Of a DNA stretch of 46,524 nucleotides, positions 8,938 through 17,635 are shown in pieces (within the stretch, counting starts at the first letter, position 1; every line of letters begins with the position of its first letter). The stretch is from Gammaproteobacteria bacterium (GTDB taxonomy: Bacteria > Pseudomonadota > Gammaproteobacteria > Pseudomonadales > JAUIET01): NCBI GenBank assembly GCA_030431775.1, contig JAUIHW010000009.1, positions 1 through 46,524 on the forward strand, written 5' to 3'. The notes beneath the pieces are model-generated. The model ran no database searches and was not told where the DNA came from. It saw only the letters and a list, made by a program, of their open reading frames with translations. A program made the position numbers and the translations under genes.

Positions 8938-9819
8938 ATGACAGACACACGATTGGCGTTCATAGGTCTTGGAGTAATGGGATACCCAATGGCCGGTCAT
9001 CTTGCCGCAGCGGGGTACCCGGTGACGGTGTACAACCGTAATCCGGAGAAATCCAGACGTTGGCTGGAACAGCATCCGGGCAGCGTCGCCGACACCCCGG
9101 CTGCTGCTGCAGAGCGGGCCGATATCGTGTTGTGCTGTGTAGGTAATGACGCTGATGTTCGGGAGGTGACCACCGGCGAAGATGGCGCCCTGTACACCAT
9201 GCATGCCGGAGCTTTGTTAGTGGATCACACCACTACATCAGCCGAACTGGCTCGTGAATTGGCATTTTGCGCTGCAGAATCGGAAGTGGCTTTTCTTGAT
9301 GCACCAGTCTCCGGTGGCCAGGCTGGCGCAGAGAACGGCACACTGACAATTATGGTAGGTGGCGAACCTGAGTTATACCAGCGGGCCGAGCCGGTGCTGC
9401 TGAGTTATGCGCGCAAGCTTGCACTAATGGGCCCGGCAGGCAGTGGCCAACTGACCAAAATGGTCAACCAGATTTGTATTGCCGGCTTGGTTCAGGCTCT
9501 CGCAGAAGGGCTCAATTTTGCCGAGCTGGCCGGCTTGGATGGCAGAAAAGTGATAGACGTCATCTCCAAAGGCGCGGCCCAATCTTGGCAAATGGAGAAC
9601 CGTTACGAAACCATGCTGGATGGCTTTTACGAGCATGGATTTGCTGTTGAATGGATGCGCAAAGACCTGGACTACGCCATTGCCGAGGCCGGGCGCTGCG
9701 CCGCTGAAGTGCCGGTTACCGAATTGGTCAACACCTACTATCAGGATATTCTGGGCCTGGGCGGCGCGCGTTGGGATACTTCTTCTCTGCTCGAACGTCT
9801 GAAACAACGCCGCCGCTAG
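8938..9819 (+). CDS. NAD(P)-dependent beta-hydroxyacid dehydrogenase (GlxR/MmsB family)
   Basis: This belongs to the 3-hydroxyisobutyrate/tartronate-semialdehyde/6-phosphogluconate dehydrogenase superfamily and interconverts a beta-hydroxyacid and its aldehyde. The Rossmann motif GLGVMG is at 10-15. VYNRN at 31-35, with Arg34 after the second strand, suggests a preference for NADP(H). DAPVSGG at 121-127 holds substrate-binding Ser125, and GSGQLTKMVNQ holds the catalytic Lys174. Length (293) is usual. AGGA lies 8 bases before ATG 8938. The true substrate cannot be assigned. It ends 5 bases from the convergent TonB-dependent receptor gene, with no obvious terminator between them. Confidence 0.88.
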   Translation: MTDTRLAFIGLGVMGYPMAGHLAAAGYPVTVYNRNPEKSRRWLEQHPGSVADTPAAAAERADIVLCCVGNDADVREVTTGEDGALYTMHAGALLVDHTTTSAELARELAFCAAESEVAFLDAPVSGGQAGAENGTLTIMVGGEPELYQRAEPVLLSYARKLALMGPAGSGQLTKMVNQICIAGLVQALAEGLNFAELAGLDGRKVIDVISKGAAQSWQMENRYETMLDGFYEHGFAVEWMRKDLDYAIAEAGRCAAEVPVTELVNTYYQDILGLGGARWDTSSLLERLKQRRR

Positions 9820-9824
9820 CTATC

Positions 9825-12152
9825 CTAAAACCAATTCATACTGGCTCGTATGCCGTACAGAGTAGGTGGGCCCGGAATAAAAGTAGGGATACCAAAAGAG
9901 GCGCCGGTATTGCCGCCGTCAATAATGTACTCTTCGTCGGTAACATTGTTAGCGTATATTGATATGGCCCAGGACTCGTCTGCGTTGTCGTAACGCAGCT
10001 CCAGGTCGAGTCGGCCATACGCGCCCTGCCGAATGTCTGCTTGGTTTTCATCTTCAAAAAACACATCGGATTGCCAGGCATACACCGGAATAAAGCTGGC
10101 CCGGCCACCGCCCAGGGGCATGCTCAACTCCGCGCCGATGGACGCCGAATGGTCAGGCGAAAGTCGAAAGCGATTACCGCCAAACTCCTGCGGATTGCCA
10201 GCATCATCGGTTTCATCAAAGCGTGAATGGTTGTAGCCGTAGCTGGCAAACAGGCGGAAATGGTCACTGGCGCTATACATCAGCTGCGTTTCGAAGCCGT
10301 CCGTGGTTGCATTTCCGGCGTTGATGATTTCAGTCAGGCCACTGGTCAGGTCAGTGATGTTGGTCTGGAAATTCGAGTACTCGTAGTAGTACACGCTGCT
10401 CTCCAGGCTTAGCCGACCCTCAAGCAGTGACAGTTTAGCGCCCAGCTCAATGGCGTCCACTTCCTCGGCTGGAATATTGGTAAAGCGTTGTTCGCCAATG
10501 CCGGGGTTCGGGGCGATTACTTCCGGGCGCCGGCCGCGGGCGTAGGACAGAAACAAATTGGCCCAGTCTTGCGGCGCATAAGCGGCCACCAGCCGCCAGC
10601 CACCGCCATCGAAGTTGTCCGAGGAATTCACCCGTTCTTCATTCGGCGTCACATCCACAAACAAGGTACCGTTGGTACTCCCCAGGAAGGCGCCGAGGAC
10701 ACTGGGGCCGTTCTGGGTGACCACCTGCAGGCCGGAGGTTTTATCGTCGAAGGTCCAGCGCAGACCGGCTGATAAGCTAAACTCATCTGTTAGCTGCCAG
10801 GTGAAATCACCGTACACATCAAAGGCCTTATTGTCTGCAAAATTGGTGAATTGCTCGCGGTGAAACTCCTTGAAGGTGGGAAGATTAGGTAACAACTCGC
10901 GGGCAGGCGCATCCGGTGCAAATTGCAGGATGGACCCGGTGGCAACGGCCAGGGCAGCCCCTTCATCGAACTGCAGCGGTACGCGTTGAAAGCCCTCTTC
11001 CTGGAAATAGCTAACGCCTGCAAACCCGGTAATAGTCCCGCCACTGTCAAAGTTCAAGCGAAGGTCTTGCGCAAATTGTTCGGATTCAGCATTTTCGCCA
11101 AACAGCAAAGCGGCCAGCCCAAACCCGTCCGGGTCGAAAATTTCCAGCGAATCAAACTCCCGGTAGGCCGTAATCGACGATAGGCTCCAGCTGTCACTAA
11201 AGGCCCAGTCAGCCAGTACGGTAACTCCCCAGACATCGCGCTCTACGCCGAGGTCACGGCCACCTTCAAAGCCGGCAAAGGTGTTCAGTTCGGCTGCGCT
11301 GTTTGGGTTCAGGTCACCACCGGTAGGGCGAAACACACCGGATTTGAACGAGGTTCCCTGCGAATCGTCCTGTTGGTAGTTGGCAATAACATCTATGCTC
11401 AGTTGTTCGTTCGGCTCAAAACGTATCGTGGCGCGTAAAGCCTGGGTATTCGGGCCCATAAGATCATCATTGCCCGGCGAAACATTCTCAATAAAGCCGT
11501 CACGGCGATGATGATAAGCGGCCAGGCGTCCGTAAATGCCTTCAGCCAACTGGCCATTAACGTGGCCAGTGAAATAGCTTTCAGAATAGCGACCCAGACC
11601 GACCTCGGCGCGGGCAGAGAAATCTGGCTGTGCCTTGTTTTGCACAATGTTAATGGCACCGATCAACGACGAGCGGCCAAACAAAGTGGGCTGAGGCCCA
11701 CGCGCTACGGTTACCCGTTCCAGATCATACAGGGCCACATAAGAGCCACGTGAACGTGAGATCGATACGCCGTCCTGATAGATAGACACTCTGGGTTCTA
11801 CCGTTGCATCACCGGAGTCCGACGTAATACCGCGAATCGAAAACCCGGGGTTATTAACGCTTTGCTCCTGGACCTCCAGGCCCGGAATAAAATCGCTCAG
11901 GCGCTCAAACTGGTCTACTCGCAAAGTGTCAAGAAAGTCGCCGCTGAAAGCAGACAGCGCAATCGGTACGTCTTGTGCGCTTTGTGCGCGCTTTTGCACG
12001 GTAACAATAATTTCCTCCAGCACCATCACAGGGCCAATGGTATCCTCTTTCAACGCATCCGTAGGAGGGTTCTGTGCATTAACAGGCTTGTTCAGCCCGA
12101 GAGTAATGGCCAGTAAGGACAGTACTTTTAAGGAGAGTATTTTGAGTCGCAT
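9825..12152 (-). CDS. TonB-dependent outer-membrane receptor
   Basis: A 775-residue outer-membrane transporter with a signal peptide (about 1-26, ending PVNA-Q) and a TonB box in EEIIVTVQKR near 46-55. A plug domain (about 58-165) follows, containing DVPIALSAFS, IRGI and TVARGPQPTLFGR. The long beta-barrel ends in Phe (SMNWF), the usual outer-membrane insertion signal. It imports an unknown substrate using energy from TonB-ExbBD. A strong ribosome site, AAAGGAGG, lies 7 bases before ATG 12152. No siderophore, heme, vitamin or glycan gene is adjacent, so the substrate cannot be inferred from context. Confidence 0.94.
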   Translation of the reverse strand: MRLKILSLKVLSLLAITLGLNKPVNAQNPPTDALKEDTIGPVMVLEEIIVTVQKRAQSAQDVPIALSAFSGDFLDTLRVDQFERLSDFIPGLEVQEQSVNNPGFSIRGITSDSGDATVEPRVSIYQDGVSISRSRGSYVALYDLERVTVARGPQPTLFGRSSLIGAINIVQNKAQPDFSARAEVGLGRYSESYFTGHVNGQLAEGIYGRLAAYHHRRDGFIENVSPGNDDLMGPNTQALRATIRFEPNEQLSIDVIANYQQDDSQGTSFKSGVFRPTGGDLNPNSAAELNTFAGFEGGRDLGVERDVWGVTVLADWAFSDSWSLSSITAYREFDSLEIFDPDGFGLAALLFGENAESEQFAQDLRLNFDSGGTITGFAGVSYFQEEGFQRVPLQFDEGAALAVATGSILQFAPDAPARELLPNLPTFKEFHREQFTNFADNKAFDVYGDFTWQLTDEFSLSAGLRWTFDDKTSGLQVVTQNGPSVLGAFLGSTNGTLFVDVTPNEERVNSSDNFDGGGWRLVAAYAPQDWANLFLSYARGRRPEVIAPNPGIGEQRFTNIPAEEVDAIELGAKLSLLEGRLSLESSVYYYEYSNFQTNITDLTSGLTEIINAGNATTDGFETQLMYSASDHFRLFASYGYNHSRFDETDDAGNPQEFGGNRFRLSPDHSASIGAELSMPLGGGRASFIPVYAWQSDVFFEDENQADIRQGAYGRLDLELRYDNADESWAISIYANNVTDEEYIIDGGNTGASFGIPTFIPGPPTLYGIRASMNWF

Positions 12153-12250
12153 CGCTACGCCTCCTTTCTTTGCTTGGGCGTCGGTGTTGCAAGCTTACTC
12201 AGGCCGGGTATTCACTGTCCAGCGTGTAAGAAAAACTTCATGCAACGCGA

Positions 12251-12256
12251 TATAAT
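12251..12256 (+). promoter_or_regulatory. Perfect -10 hexamer upstream of the small membrane protein gene
   Basis: TATAAT lies 28 bases before ATG 12285. No good -35 box stands 16-18 bases upstream, so this is only a candidate core promoter in the divergent 132-base region between this gene and the TonB-dependent receptor. Confidence 0.3.
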
Positions 12257-12284
12257 GCCCCGACAGCATTCTTGGAATAGCATT

Positions 12285-12680
12285 ATGAGCTACCCGGCCA
12301 ACGCAGAACCCAGCCCGAATATGGTCACTCTGACCTATGTTATTTACGGTTTACACTTGTTTGGTGTCATCACTGGCCTGACCACGGCGGCCTTGGTGGT
12401 AACAGCCTTTCTGACCGGCTGGCCATCCATTATTGCCGTCATTTTGAACTACGTGAAGCGTGGCGAAGCACGCGGCACCTATCTTGAGTCGCACTTCCGC
12501 TGGCAGATTCGTACTTTTTGGTTCACCCTGCTGTGGATGCTTATCGCCGGGCTGCTGGCAATTACCCTGATTGGTATCCCGATCGCGCTTGGCCTGGTGG
12601 TGTTCATCGGCTTGTGGGTGTTTTATCGTATGGTGCGTGGTATTTTGCGTCTCTTAAATGAGCAGCCAATGCCAATTTAA
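12285..12680 (+). CDS. Small integral membrane protein, DUF4870-like
   Basis: A 131-residue protein with hydrophobic segments at about 12-35, 38-50 and 70-115. It contains the LESHFRWQIRTFWF stretch and a closing IGIPIALGLVVFIGLWVFYRMVRG segment, features I associate with the DUF4870/TIC20-like small membrane proteins. Function is unknown. I chose ATG 12285 because it starts the conserved part and follows a TATAAT by a reasonable distance. The frame extends to 12174 but that extension is soluble, Cys-rich and lies across the promoter. It converges on the small exported protein gene, with a hairpin between them. Confidence 0.75.
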   Translation: MSYPANAEPSPNMVTLTYVIYGLHLFGVITGLTTAALVVTAFLTGWPSIIAVILNYVKRGEARGTYLESHFRWQIRTFWFTLLWMLIAGLLAITLIGIPIALGLVVFIGLWVFYRMVRGILRLLNEQPMPI

Positions 12681-12692
12681 AACTCACACCGA

Positions 12693-12722
12693 GTAAGGGG
12701 GGGTGAACCCCTCCTCGCTTAC
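12693..12722. terminator. Candidate bidirectional terminator hairpin
   Basis: GTAAG (12693-12697) pairs with CTTAC (12718-12722), and GGGGGG (12698-12703) pairs with CCCCTC (12708-12713) around a TGAA loop, with a four-base bulge. It lies between two convergent genes and includes the stop codon of the leftward one. No T-tract follows, so strength is doubtful. Confidence 0.45.
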
Positions 12723-13123
12723 TTTGCCAGTTTGATGTTTTCGTTCAAACCTTCACGCAAAATGGTCAGGGCTTCATCTTCCCGGCCGGTATCTTTCAGA
12801 TTGTCCGCCAGCATTGCATAGGCTGCATTGCGGATGGTGCGGTTTTGGCTGTTGTTCAGCACCTCGCGGAAAACCGCCGCGGCTTTAGCTTTTTGCCCCA
12901 GTTGCTCATAAACCTCCTGCAGTTTGGCCATTTTCAAAATGGCAGCCTTTTCTTCGTTCTCGGCTACATCATAGGTGGATTCCATAATGTCAAAGTAGCT
13001 GTCCATAATGTTCAGAAAGCTCTGCATTTGCCCGAGCTGCTCGGCCGAAGGCTCCTGTGCGAATGTGCCTAGTGACAGTCCAAGGCACAATCCGGCGATG
13101 ACGATGGTGTGTTTAATAGACAT
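12719..13123 (-). CDS. Small exported TPR-like protein
   Basis: A 134-residue protein with a clear signal peptide (about 1-22, ending GTFA-Q). The rest is helical, with repeat-like segments (AKLQEVYEQLGQKAKAAAVF, then NAAYAMLADNLKDTGREDEA) that resemble two tetratricopeptide helical pairs. Its function is unknown; such domains bind other proteins. ATG 13123 is chosen because AAGGAG (complement of 13130-13135) sits six bases upstream; the frame from 13138 uses that site as codons. It follows the membrane protein gene by 11 bases and is the last gene of the ECF/DUF1501/DUF1800 operon. Confidence 0.7.
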   Translation of the reverse strand: MSIKHTIVIAGLCLGLSLGTFAQEPSAEQLGQMQSFLNIMDSYFDIMESTYDVAENEEKAAILKMAKLQEVYEQLGQKAKAAAVFREVLNNSQNRTIRNAAYAMLADNLKDTGREDEALTILREGLNENIKLAK

Positions 13124-13134
13124 GAGGGTCTCCT

Positions 13135-13482
13135 TCAAAGTATCGAACGTTTAGGTGTTTTCGGCGCTACTGGTGTTGGCAGCTCGCTGAAACTCGGGGT
13201 TGCAACCGTCGGCCGCGATAGCGGAAGGCTGGCCAGAGTGCTTAAACTGGGTACTGGAGGACGTTGTGCAAGCGCTGCCTGCTGCGGATCATCGAAAGGC
13301 CACACCGCTAAGATAAGCGCTGCCAGCAGGAGGCTGGCGAATGCAGGCTTGCCCAGTGCAGAGAAAAACCCGTGCCAAATCGATGTTGGCTCGCGTTCAG
13401 GAACTGCAATGCACAGCTCATCCGGCACCTTAATCTGGCGATAATCATCGACCAACCGGTCCAGTGGGTTGCTGTTATTCAT
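13135..13482 (-). CDS. One-pass membrane protein, putative anti-sigma factor
   Basis: A 115-residue protein with a short cytoplasmic N-terminus (about 45 residues), one transmembrane segment at about 46-65 (KPAFASLLLAALILAVW) and a Pro/Ser-rich periplasmic tail. It overlaps the end of the ECF sigma gene by 8 bases, the classic sigma/anti-sigma arrangement, which suggests that it binds and inhibits that sigma factor. It lacks the zinc-binding HxxxCxxC motif of ZAS anti-sigma factors; the only Cys is in ELCIAV near residue 24. The assignment rests on position and topology, not on a recognised domain. ATG 13482 is preferred over the TTG at 13485. Confidence 0.6.
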   Translation of the reverse strand: MNNSNPLDRLVDDYRQIKVPDELCIAVPEREPTSIWHGFFSALGKPAFASLLLAALILAVWPFDDPQQAALAQRPPVPSLSTLASLPLSRPTVATPSFSELPTPVAPKTPKRSIL

Positions 13483-14011
13483 CAATCGATTCCAGTTTGC
13501 TTTTTAAACTTGCCATGGCCTTGTGCAAAAGCGCTTTCACCGTGCCCTCCCGGCAGCCCATGATGTGTGCTGTGTCCTTCACACTGAGGCCTTCAAACTG
13601 CCTAAGTAACAACGCGTCGCGCTGGCGTTCCGGCAGTTGTCTGACCAGACTACGCACTTTGGCGACAGTTTGCTGGCGATGGAGGTCGGCTGTTGGCCCC
13701 GGTATTTGCAGCAAGTCCTCATCGAAGGGTTCATGGCGGCGCTTGCGATTGTGCTCATTGCAGACATGGCGGGTCGTGCGGTACAACCAGGTGAACACGG
13801 CAGCGCGAAAGCGAAAACTCTGCAAGCCTTTGTGCGCTCGCAGAAATACCTCCTGGGCCACATCGGCAGCCTGCTGTGGGTCATACAACCACACAGCGGC
13901 CAACCGGTAAACTCGGTCCTGATGGCGCCTGATAATACAGCCGAAGGCACGATCGTCGCCGGCTCGAAACTGCCGCACCAGGTCTTCATCGCTGCACTCA
14001 TCATCAGTCAT
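13475..14011 (-). CDS. RNA polymerase ECF-type sigma factor
   Basis: A 178-residue sigma-70 family protein with only regions 2 and 4. Region 2 spans about 10-90 and contains DVAQEVFLRAHKG and FRFRAAVFTWLYRTTRH. Region 4 spans about 120-172 and contains LPERQRDALLLRQFEGLSV and the helix-turn-helix MGCREGTVKALLHKA. It should direct polymerase to a small regulon, possibly its own operon. It begins 3 bases after the stop of the DUF1501 gene with no ribosome site of its own, suggesting translational coupling, and it overlaps the putative anti-sigma gene. Embedding a sigma factor downstream of DUF1800 and DUF1501 genes is the notable feature. Confidence 0.93.
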   Translation of the reverse strand: MTDDECSDEDLVRQFRAGDDRAFGCIIRRHQDRVYRLAAVWLYDPQQAADVAQEVFLRAHKGLQSFRFRAAVFTWLYRTTRHVCNEHNRKRRHEPFDEDLLQIPGPTADLHRQQTVAKVRSLVRQLPERQRDALLLRQFEGLSVKDTAHIMGCREGTVKALLHKAMASLKSKLESIDE

Positions 14012-14014
14012 TTT

Positions 14015-15397
14015 TCAAATAGGTAAAAACCCGAGCGGAGCGCTGCTCGATTCCGGCGAATAAAAGCGGCGTACATTCGGCAGCACCTGGTCTAGATCAG
14101 AGCGGGCGACACCAAACCAAAGGGCCAGCTCGGCGAAGTATTCATCAGTGGCAGTGGTCGGCGCATACACGCCGCGGCCAATGTCCAGGGGGTTGCCGAC
14201 TGAAATTTCAGGATATTGGCCAAACAGCTGTGCACCATTGACCGCACCACCCATGACGACATGGTGGCCCCCCCAGCCGTGGTCAGACCCTTTGCCATTC
14301 GAGGTTAAGGTACGCCCAAAGTCGGAGATGGTGAAGGTGGTTACCTGGTCAAACACCGCAAGCTCCACCAGCGCATCGCGAAATTCCCGCAGCGCTACGC
14401 TGACAGCCGGTAGCATCTCGGCCTGATTGTCCAGTACGTCATCGTGATGGTCCCAGCCACCCACGGTAATAAAAAAGGTTTGCCGATTGGCGCCCAATGC
14501 ATTGCGGGCGCCAATCACCCGGGCAATCTGGCGCAGGCTTTGCGACAGTTGACCAGGCGAGAACCCGGTCGTCAACTGTGGTGAAGTCTGCATCGCGTCC
14601 ACGAACACTTCCTGCGCAGCGATCGCATCAGTCAGTCTTTGCTGATACTCACGGCGAAACAGGTGTTCATGTTGTACGCTCAGCAAATCATCCACCATGC
14701 GCTTTCGAAAGTCGCCGAACTCGCTGCCGTCAGCGTAGGCATTAATCCCAATGGCGCCGTCTCCTGTTGTGCTGATACTGTATTCCGAGGTATTACTGCC
14801 GCTCTGGAACACATTGGTGCCCGATAGGGAGATATTCATTGATACGCCATTGGCCAGGTTAACGCCCTGCAGCAAATCGGCGACGCGTCCACCCCAGCCC
14901 TGTGCCGAGCGTTGGTCGGGCATGGCGGTTTGCCACTGGGCAATCTGGTCGCTGTGTGAGGCCAGGCCCAGTGGCAGGCTGGCGGTCCCATTTTGAAAAG
15001 CCGCCGCATCGTAGGCTTCCAGTAGCGTGCCCACATTGGCAATAAATGCGGCGTCTCCACTATTGTACAGCTCTCGCAGCTCAGGCATGCCGGGGTGTAC
15101 GGCGTACTGACGCCCAGTCTCAGTGGTACCGTTTAAGGGAAGCAGCTCTGCCTGCGGTAATGCCAGGTCAGCGCGAATGGCTGCGTACTCGGCATACTGG
15201 TCGTTGTCAGCAGGTACCAGCATATTATAGGAGTCGTTTCCACCGGCCAGCAGAATGCAGACCAGGGCACGATATTCGTCACTGGTTTGCGCGGCGGCCT
15301 GGCGTGCCAGGCCAAGTTGCAGAAGGCTGCTGCTTGCAGTAAGGCTGGCAGCGCCCAGTGAGCAACTGTGTGACAGGAATTTTCTTCGGCTGATCAT
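14015..15397 (-). CDS. Tat-exported DUF1501 protein
   Basis: A 460-residue protein of the DUF1501 family, related in fold to the alkaline phosphatase/sulfatase superfamily; its biochemical role is unknown. The N-terminus is a twin-arginine signal (SRRKFL, then a hydrophobic stretch ending RQAAAQ), so it is exported folded. Typical segments include LAGGNDSYNMLVP near 50-62, FITVGGWDHHDD, and FGRTLTSNGKGSDHGWGGH with the conserved DHGWG. AGAGG lies 7 bases before ATG 15397. It is paired with the DUF1800 gene 23 bases upstream, a very common arrangement, and is followed immediately by the ECF sigma gene. Confidence 0.92.
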   Translation of the reverse strand: MISRRKFLSHSCSLGAASLTASSSLLQLGLARQAAAQTSDEYRALVCILLAGGNDSYNMLVPADNDQYAEYAAIRADLALPQAELLPLNGTTETGRQYAVHPGMPELRELYNSGDAAFIANVGTLLEAYDAAAFQNGTASLPLGLASHSDQIAQWQTAMPDQRSAQGWGGRVADLLQGVNLANGVSMNISLSGTNVFQSGSNTSEYSISTTGDGAIGINAYADGSEFGDFRKRMVDDLLSVQHEHLFRREYQQRLTDAIAAQEVFVDAMQTSPQLTTGFSPGQLSQSLRQIARVIGARNALGANRQTFFITVGGWDHHDDVLDNQAEMLPAVSVALREFRDALVELAVFDQVTTFTISDFGRTLTSNGKGSDHGWGGHHVVMGGAVNGAQLFGQYPEISVGNPLDIGRGVYAPTTATDEYFAELALWFGVARSDLDQVLPNVRRFYSPESSSAPLGFLPI

Positions 15398-15420
15398 TAC
15401 GTTGCCTCTTTGCGTAACTG

Positions 15421-17115
15421 TTAGCTTTCGACCACATAGTCCGGCGACATCATCACCAGATAAATCGCAATCCGCGAGCGGAAACCAGTTTCACTGGCCG
15501 GTATGTCTGCAAGCACAGATCGAATCGCAGCGCGTGAGTCCTCACTGAGCGTGCCGTAAGTCAATACCAGGTCCAAGCGATCCAGCAGCGCGTCTACATT
15601 GGCCGCCAGTTCGTCCCATTCGTCCAGAGACAGGGTGACATTGGCAAAAGGTGGCGGTACCTCGGTTACCAGATCACCGAACAGCACCACGTCGAGCAGG
15701 TTCACCATGTCAACCACCGTTGTAGTATTCACGATCTCAAATTCCGGTGCGACCAGTCCGGCGTCGGCAATGTCGCCACTGGGCGAGTGCGATGGCAGAT
15801 AGAAGTTGAATACGCTGGGTGCCGACAACGGATGCTGGCGGCTGAAGGTTTGCAGAGCGTAACCGGCATTGGCAATAAAGCCATCATCGCTTTGCGCTTC
15901 AAACACCCGTAGCATGTTGAGATAACGCAGCACGGGCTCGCGCAGCTTGCCGAAGTGTGCATCCTGCGAGTTGTCTGCGCTGGCTTCCGGGTCCAGCAGA
16001 ACAGCGCTGACTACCGCCTGCAGATTGCCGCGCACGCCATTGCTGTCAGTGGCAAATACATTCGCTACCCGCTCCACATAGGCCGGACTGGGGTTGGAGG
16101 TCACCAGCCGTTGGATTAACTGGCGGCTGATGAATGGCCCGGTGTTAGGGTGGTTGAATAAATTATCAATGGCCGCTTCAATGTCTTGCATACCTGTCTG
16201 TCCGGCAGGCACCACAGTGCCGCGCAGCAGGCGCTTTTCTCCCGGCTCGTGATTGGCGGCAAACATTTGCATCGGTGCGCGAAAATAGCCGAATTCCTTA
16301 CCAAAGTAGGCGTCTGGTCCGCCAAAGGACAAGCCGGTAAAAATTTTTGCAAATTCGCGGATATCGTCGTTATCGTAGCTGGGAATCGGGCGGCCTTCAG
16401 AATCCAGTTGCAGCGTGCCATCCGGGTTCAGTTCATGCAGGCCGATGGAAAACAGCTGCATCACTTCGCGGGCGTAGTTTTCATCCGGAAAGGTGTTCGC
16501 GATTGGGTCCGAGCGGTTATTGTTCACGTGGCTGAGAAAAACGCCCATGGCAGGGTGCAGGGTCACATCCAGTAACAGCTCACGAAAATTGCCGAAGGCG
16601 TGCTCCAGCAGGGTATCAAAGTAGGTGCTCAGTGCGAACGGGTTGATCATCAGCTCATCCACGTTGTCGGATACCACCAGAATCTGGCTTAGGGCGAAGG
16701 CCACGCGTTGGCGCAGCTGGTCATCGCAGGTCACCGCGCAGTGCCACCAGGCCAGGCGGCGGGCCAGAATCAGATACTCGATGTCTTCTTCAAATTCGGC
16801 AAACTCACCCGCTTCCCGCCGACGCACTAAATCCTCCACAATGGGTTCATGGAAGTTTGCTGGTGTGTTGAACTGCGTCTGCAGCCAGCTGTCATTGCCC
16901 TGGCTGGCCAGTGCCTGTACCTCGGCATGGCTCAATCCAAAGCTGGCCCGCGCGCCCAGACGAGCTGCTTCCTGCAGGGCCTCAGCGCTGGGCGGGCTTG
17001 GCGCAGGGACAGGGACTGGGGTGGGACTGGCGTCACTTCCGCCACCGCCACTGCATGCCAGTAGACAATTGATCAGAAGCGCAGCGCCGAGACCGCGCAG
17101 AATCGAGTTCGCCAT
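15421..17115 (-). CDS. DUF1800 family lipoprotein
   Basis: A 564-residue exported protein of unknown function from the DUF1800 family. A lipoprotein signal ends in the lipobox LLAC with acylated Cys21, then SGGGG and a Pro-rich linker. The body starts with ARLGARASFGLSHAEVQAL. It contains the family's HPAMGVFLSHVNN and ENYAREVMQLFSIGLHELN, where the membrane-anchored member normally acts with DUF1501. ATG 17115 with a G-rich ribosome site is preferred over TTG 17127. It is first in the operon with DUF1501, the ECF sigma factor, the putative anti-sigma factor and the small exported protein. Confidence 0.9.
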   Translation of the reverse strand: MANSILRGLGAALLINCLLACSGGGGSDASPTPVPVPAPSPPSAEALQEAARLGARASFGLSHAEVQALASQGNDSWLQTQFNTPANFHEPIVEDLVRRREAGEFAEFEEDIEYLILARRLAWWHCAVTCDDQLRQRVAFALSQILVVSDNVDELMINPFALSTYFDTLLEHAFGNFRELLLDVTLHPAMGVFLSHVNNNRSDPIANTFPDENYAREVMQLFSIGLHELNPDGTLQLDSEGRPIPSYDNDDIREFAKIFTGLSFGGPDAYFGKEFGYFRAPMQMFAANHEPGEKRLLRGTVVPAGQTGMQDIEAAIDNLFNHPNTGPFISRQLIQRLVTSNPSPAYVERVANVFATDSNGVRGNLQAVVSAVLLDPEASADNSQDAHFGKLREPVLRYLNMLRVFEAQSDDGFIANAGYALQTFSRQHPLSAPSVFNFYLPSHSPSGDIADAGLVAPEFEIVNTTTVVDMVNLLDVVLFGDLVTEVPPPFANVTLSLDEWDELAANVDALLDRLDLVLTYGTLSEDSRAAIRSVLADIPASETGFRSRIAIYLVMMSPDYVVES

Positions 17116-17202
17116 CGAACCCCCCAAGGCTGTTGTCGCTGTCTCTTTAGTGCAGCACAGCCTGGAGCGGTTTACCCCGAAGACAGACTATTTTGCCACC
17201 GT

Positions 17203-17592
17203 TTATCCGATTACCCGGACTTCGGTAGGGTTGGGTCGGTATTTCTTGCCATCAAGTTCGGAGGTCGCCAAAAGCTCAATAAAACCAGTGCCTTCGCGCA
17301 AACCCTCAACCTGAACGGTCACCCGACCGGTGTCAGTGCTGGCCTGCGCGGGGGGCTGATGACTGAAGTACTGGCTGGTCTGGCTGATACTGAGCTCACA
17401 GCTTTCAGCAACGGGCCGCATTCGCAGGGCGCCGCGTTTTTTTTTGTGCAGAGCAAACTCCACGCTTGCCAGCTCGCCGACATTCACATATAACACCTTC
17501 GGTTTACCAACACTGTACCGGCCATCCCGTAACAGTGCCACTGCCAGCACGAAGCCCAAAAACACGAGTAAGCCGAAAAGAAAGGACGACAC
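17203..17592 (-). CDS. One-pass membrane protein with periplasmic beta-rich domain, unknown
   Basis: No family recognised. The 129-residue protein has a transmembrane segment near 2-22 (SSFLFGLLVFLGFVLAVALL). The remaining roughly 100 residues look like an immunoglobulin-type beta sandwich (VGELASVEFALHKKKRG, VTVQVEGLREGTGFIELLA). GTG 17592 is chosen because GGAGG (complement of 17601-17605) lies 8 bases upstream; the longer TTG start at 17616 has none. It lies 87 bases upstream of the DUF1800 gene in the same direction, so it may be the first gene of that operon, and it is divergent from the glycerophosphodiesterase lipoprotein. Confidence 0.55.
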   Translation of the reverse strand: MSSFLFGLLVFLGFVLAVALLRDGRYSVGKPKVLYVNVGELASVEFALHKKKRGALRMRPVAESCELSISQTSQYFSHQPPAQASTDTGRVTVQVEGLREGTGFIELLATSELDGKKYRPNPTEVRVIG

Positions 17593-17635
17593 GGTAGACG
17601 CCTCCAGCAAAGACAAACTGGGAACTTAGCCTGCT

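Noticed and set aside
16625-17314. A 229-codon plus-strand frame opposite the DUF1800 gene
   Set aside because: Antisense shadow of a strong lipoprotein gene, with no domain.
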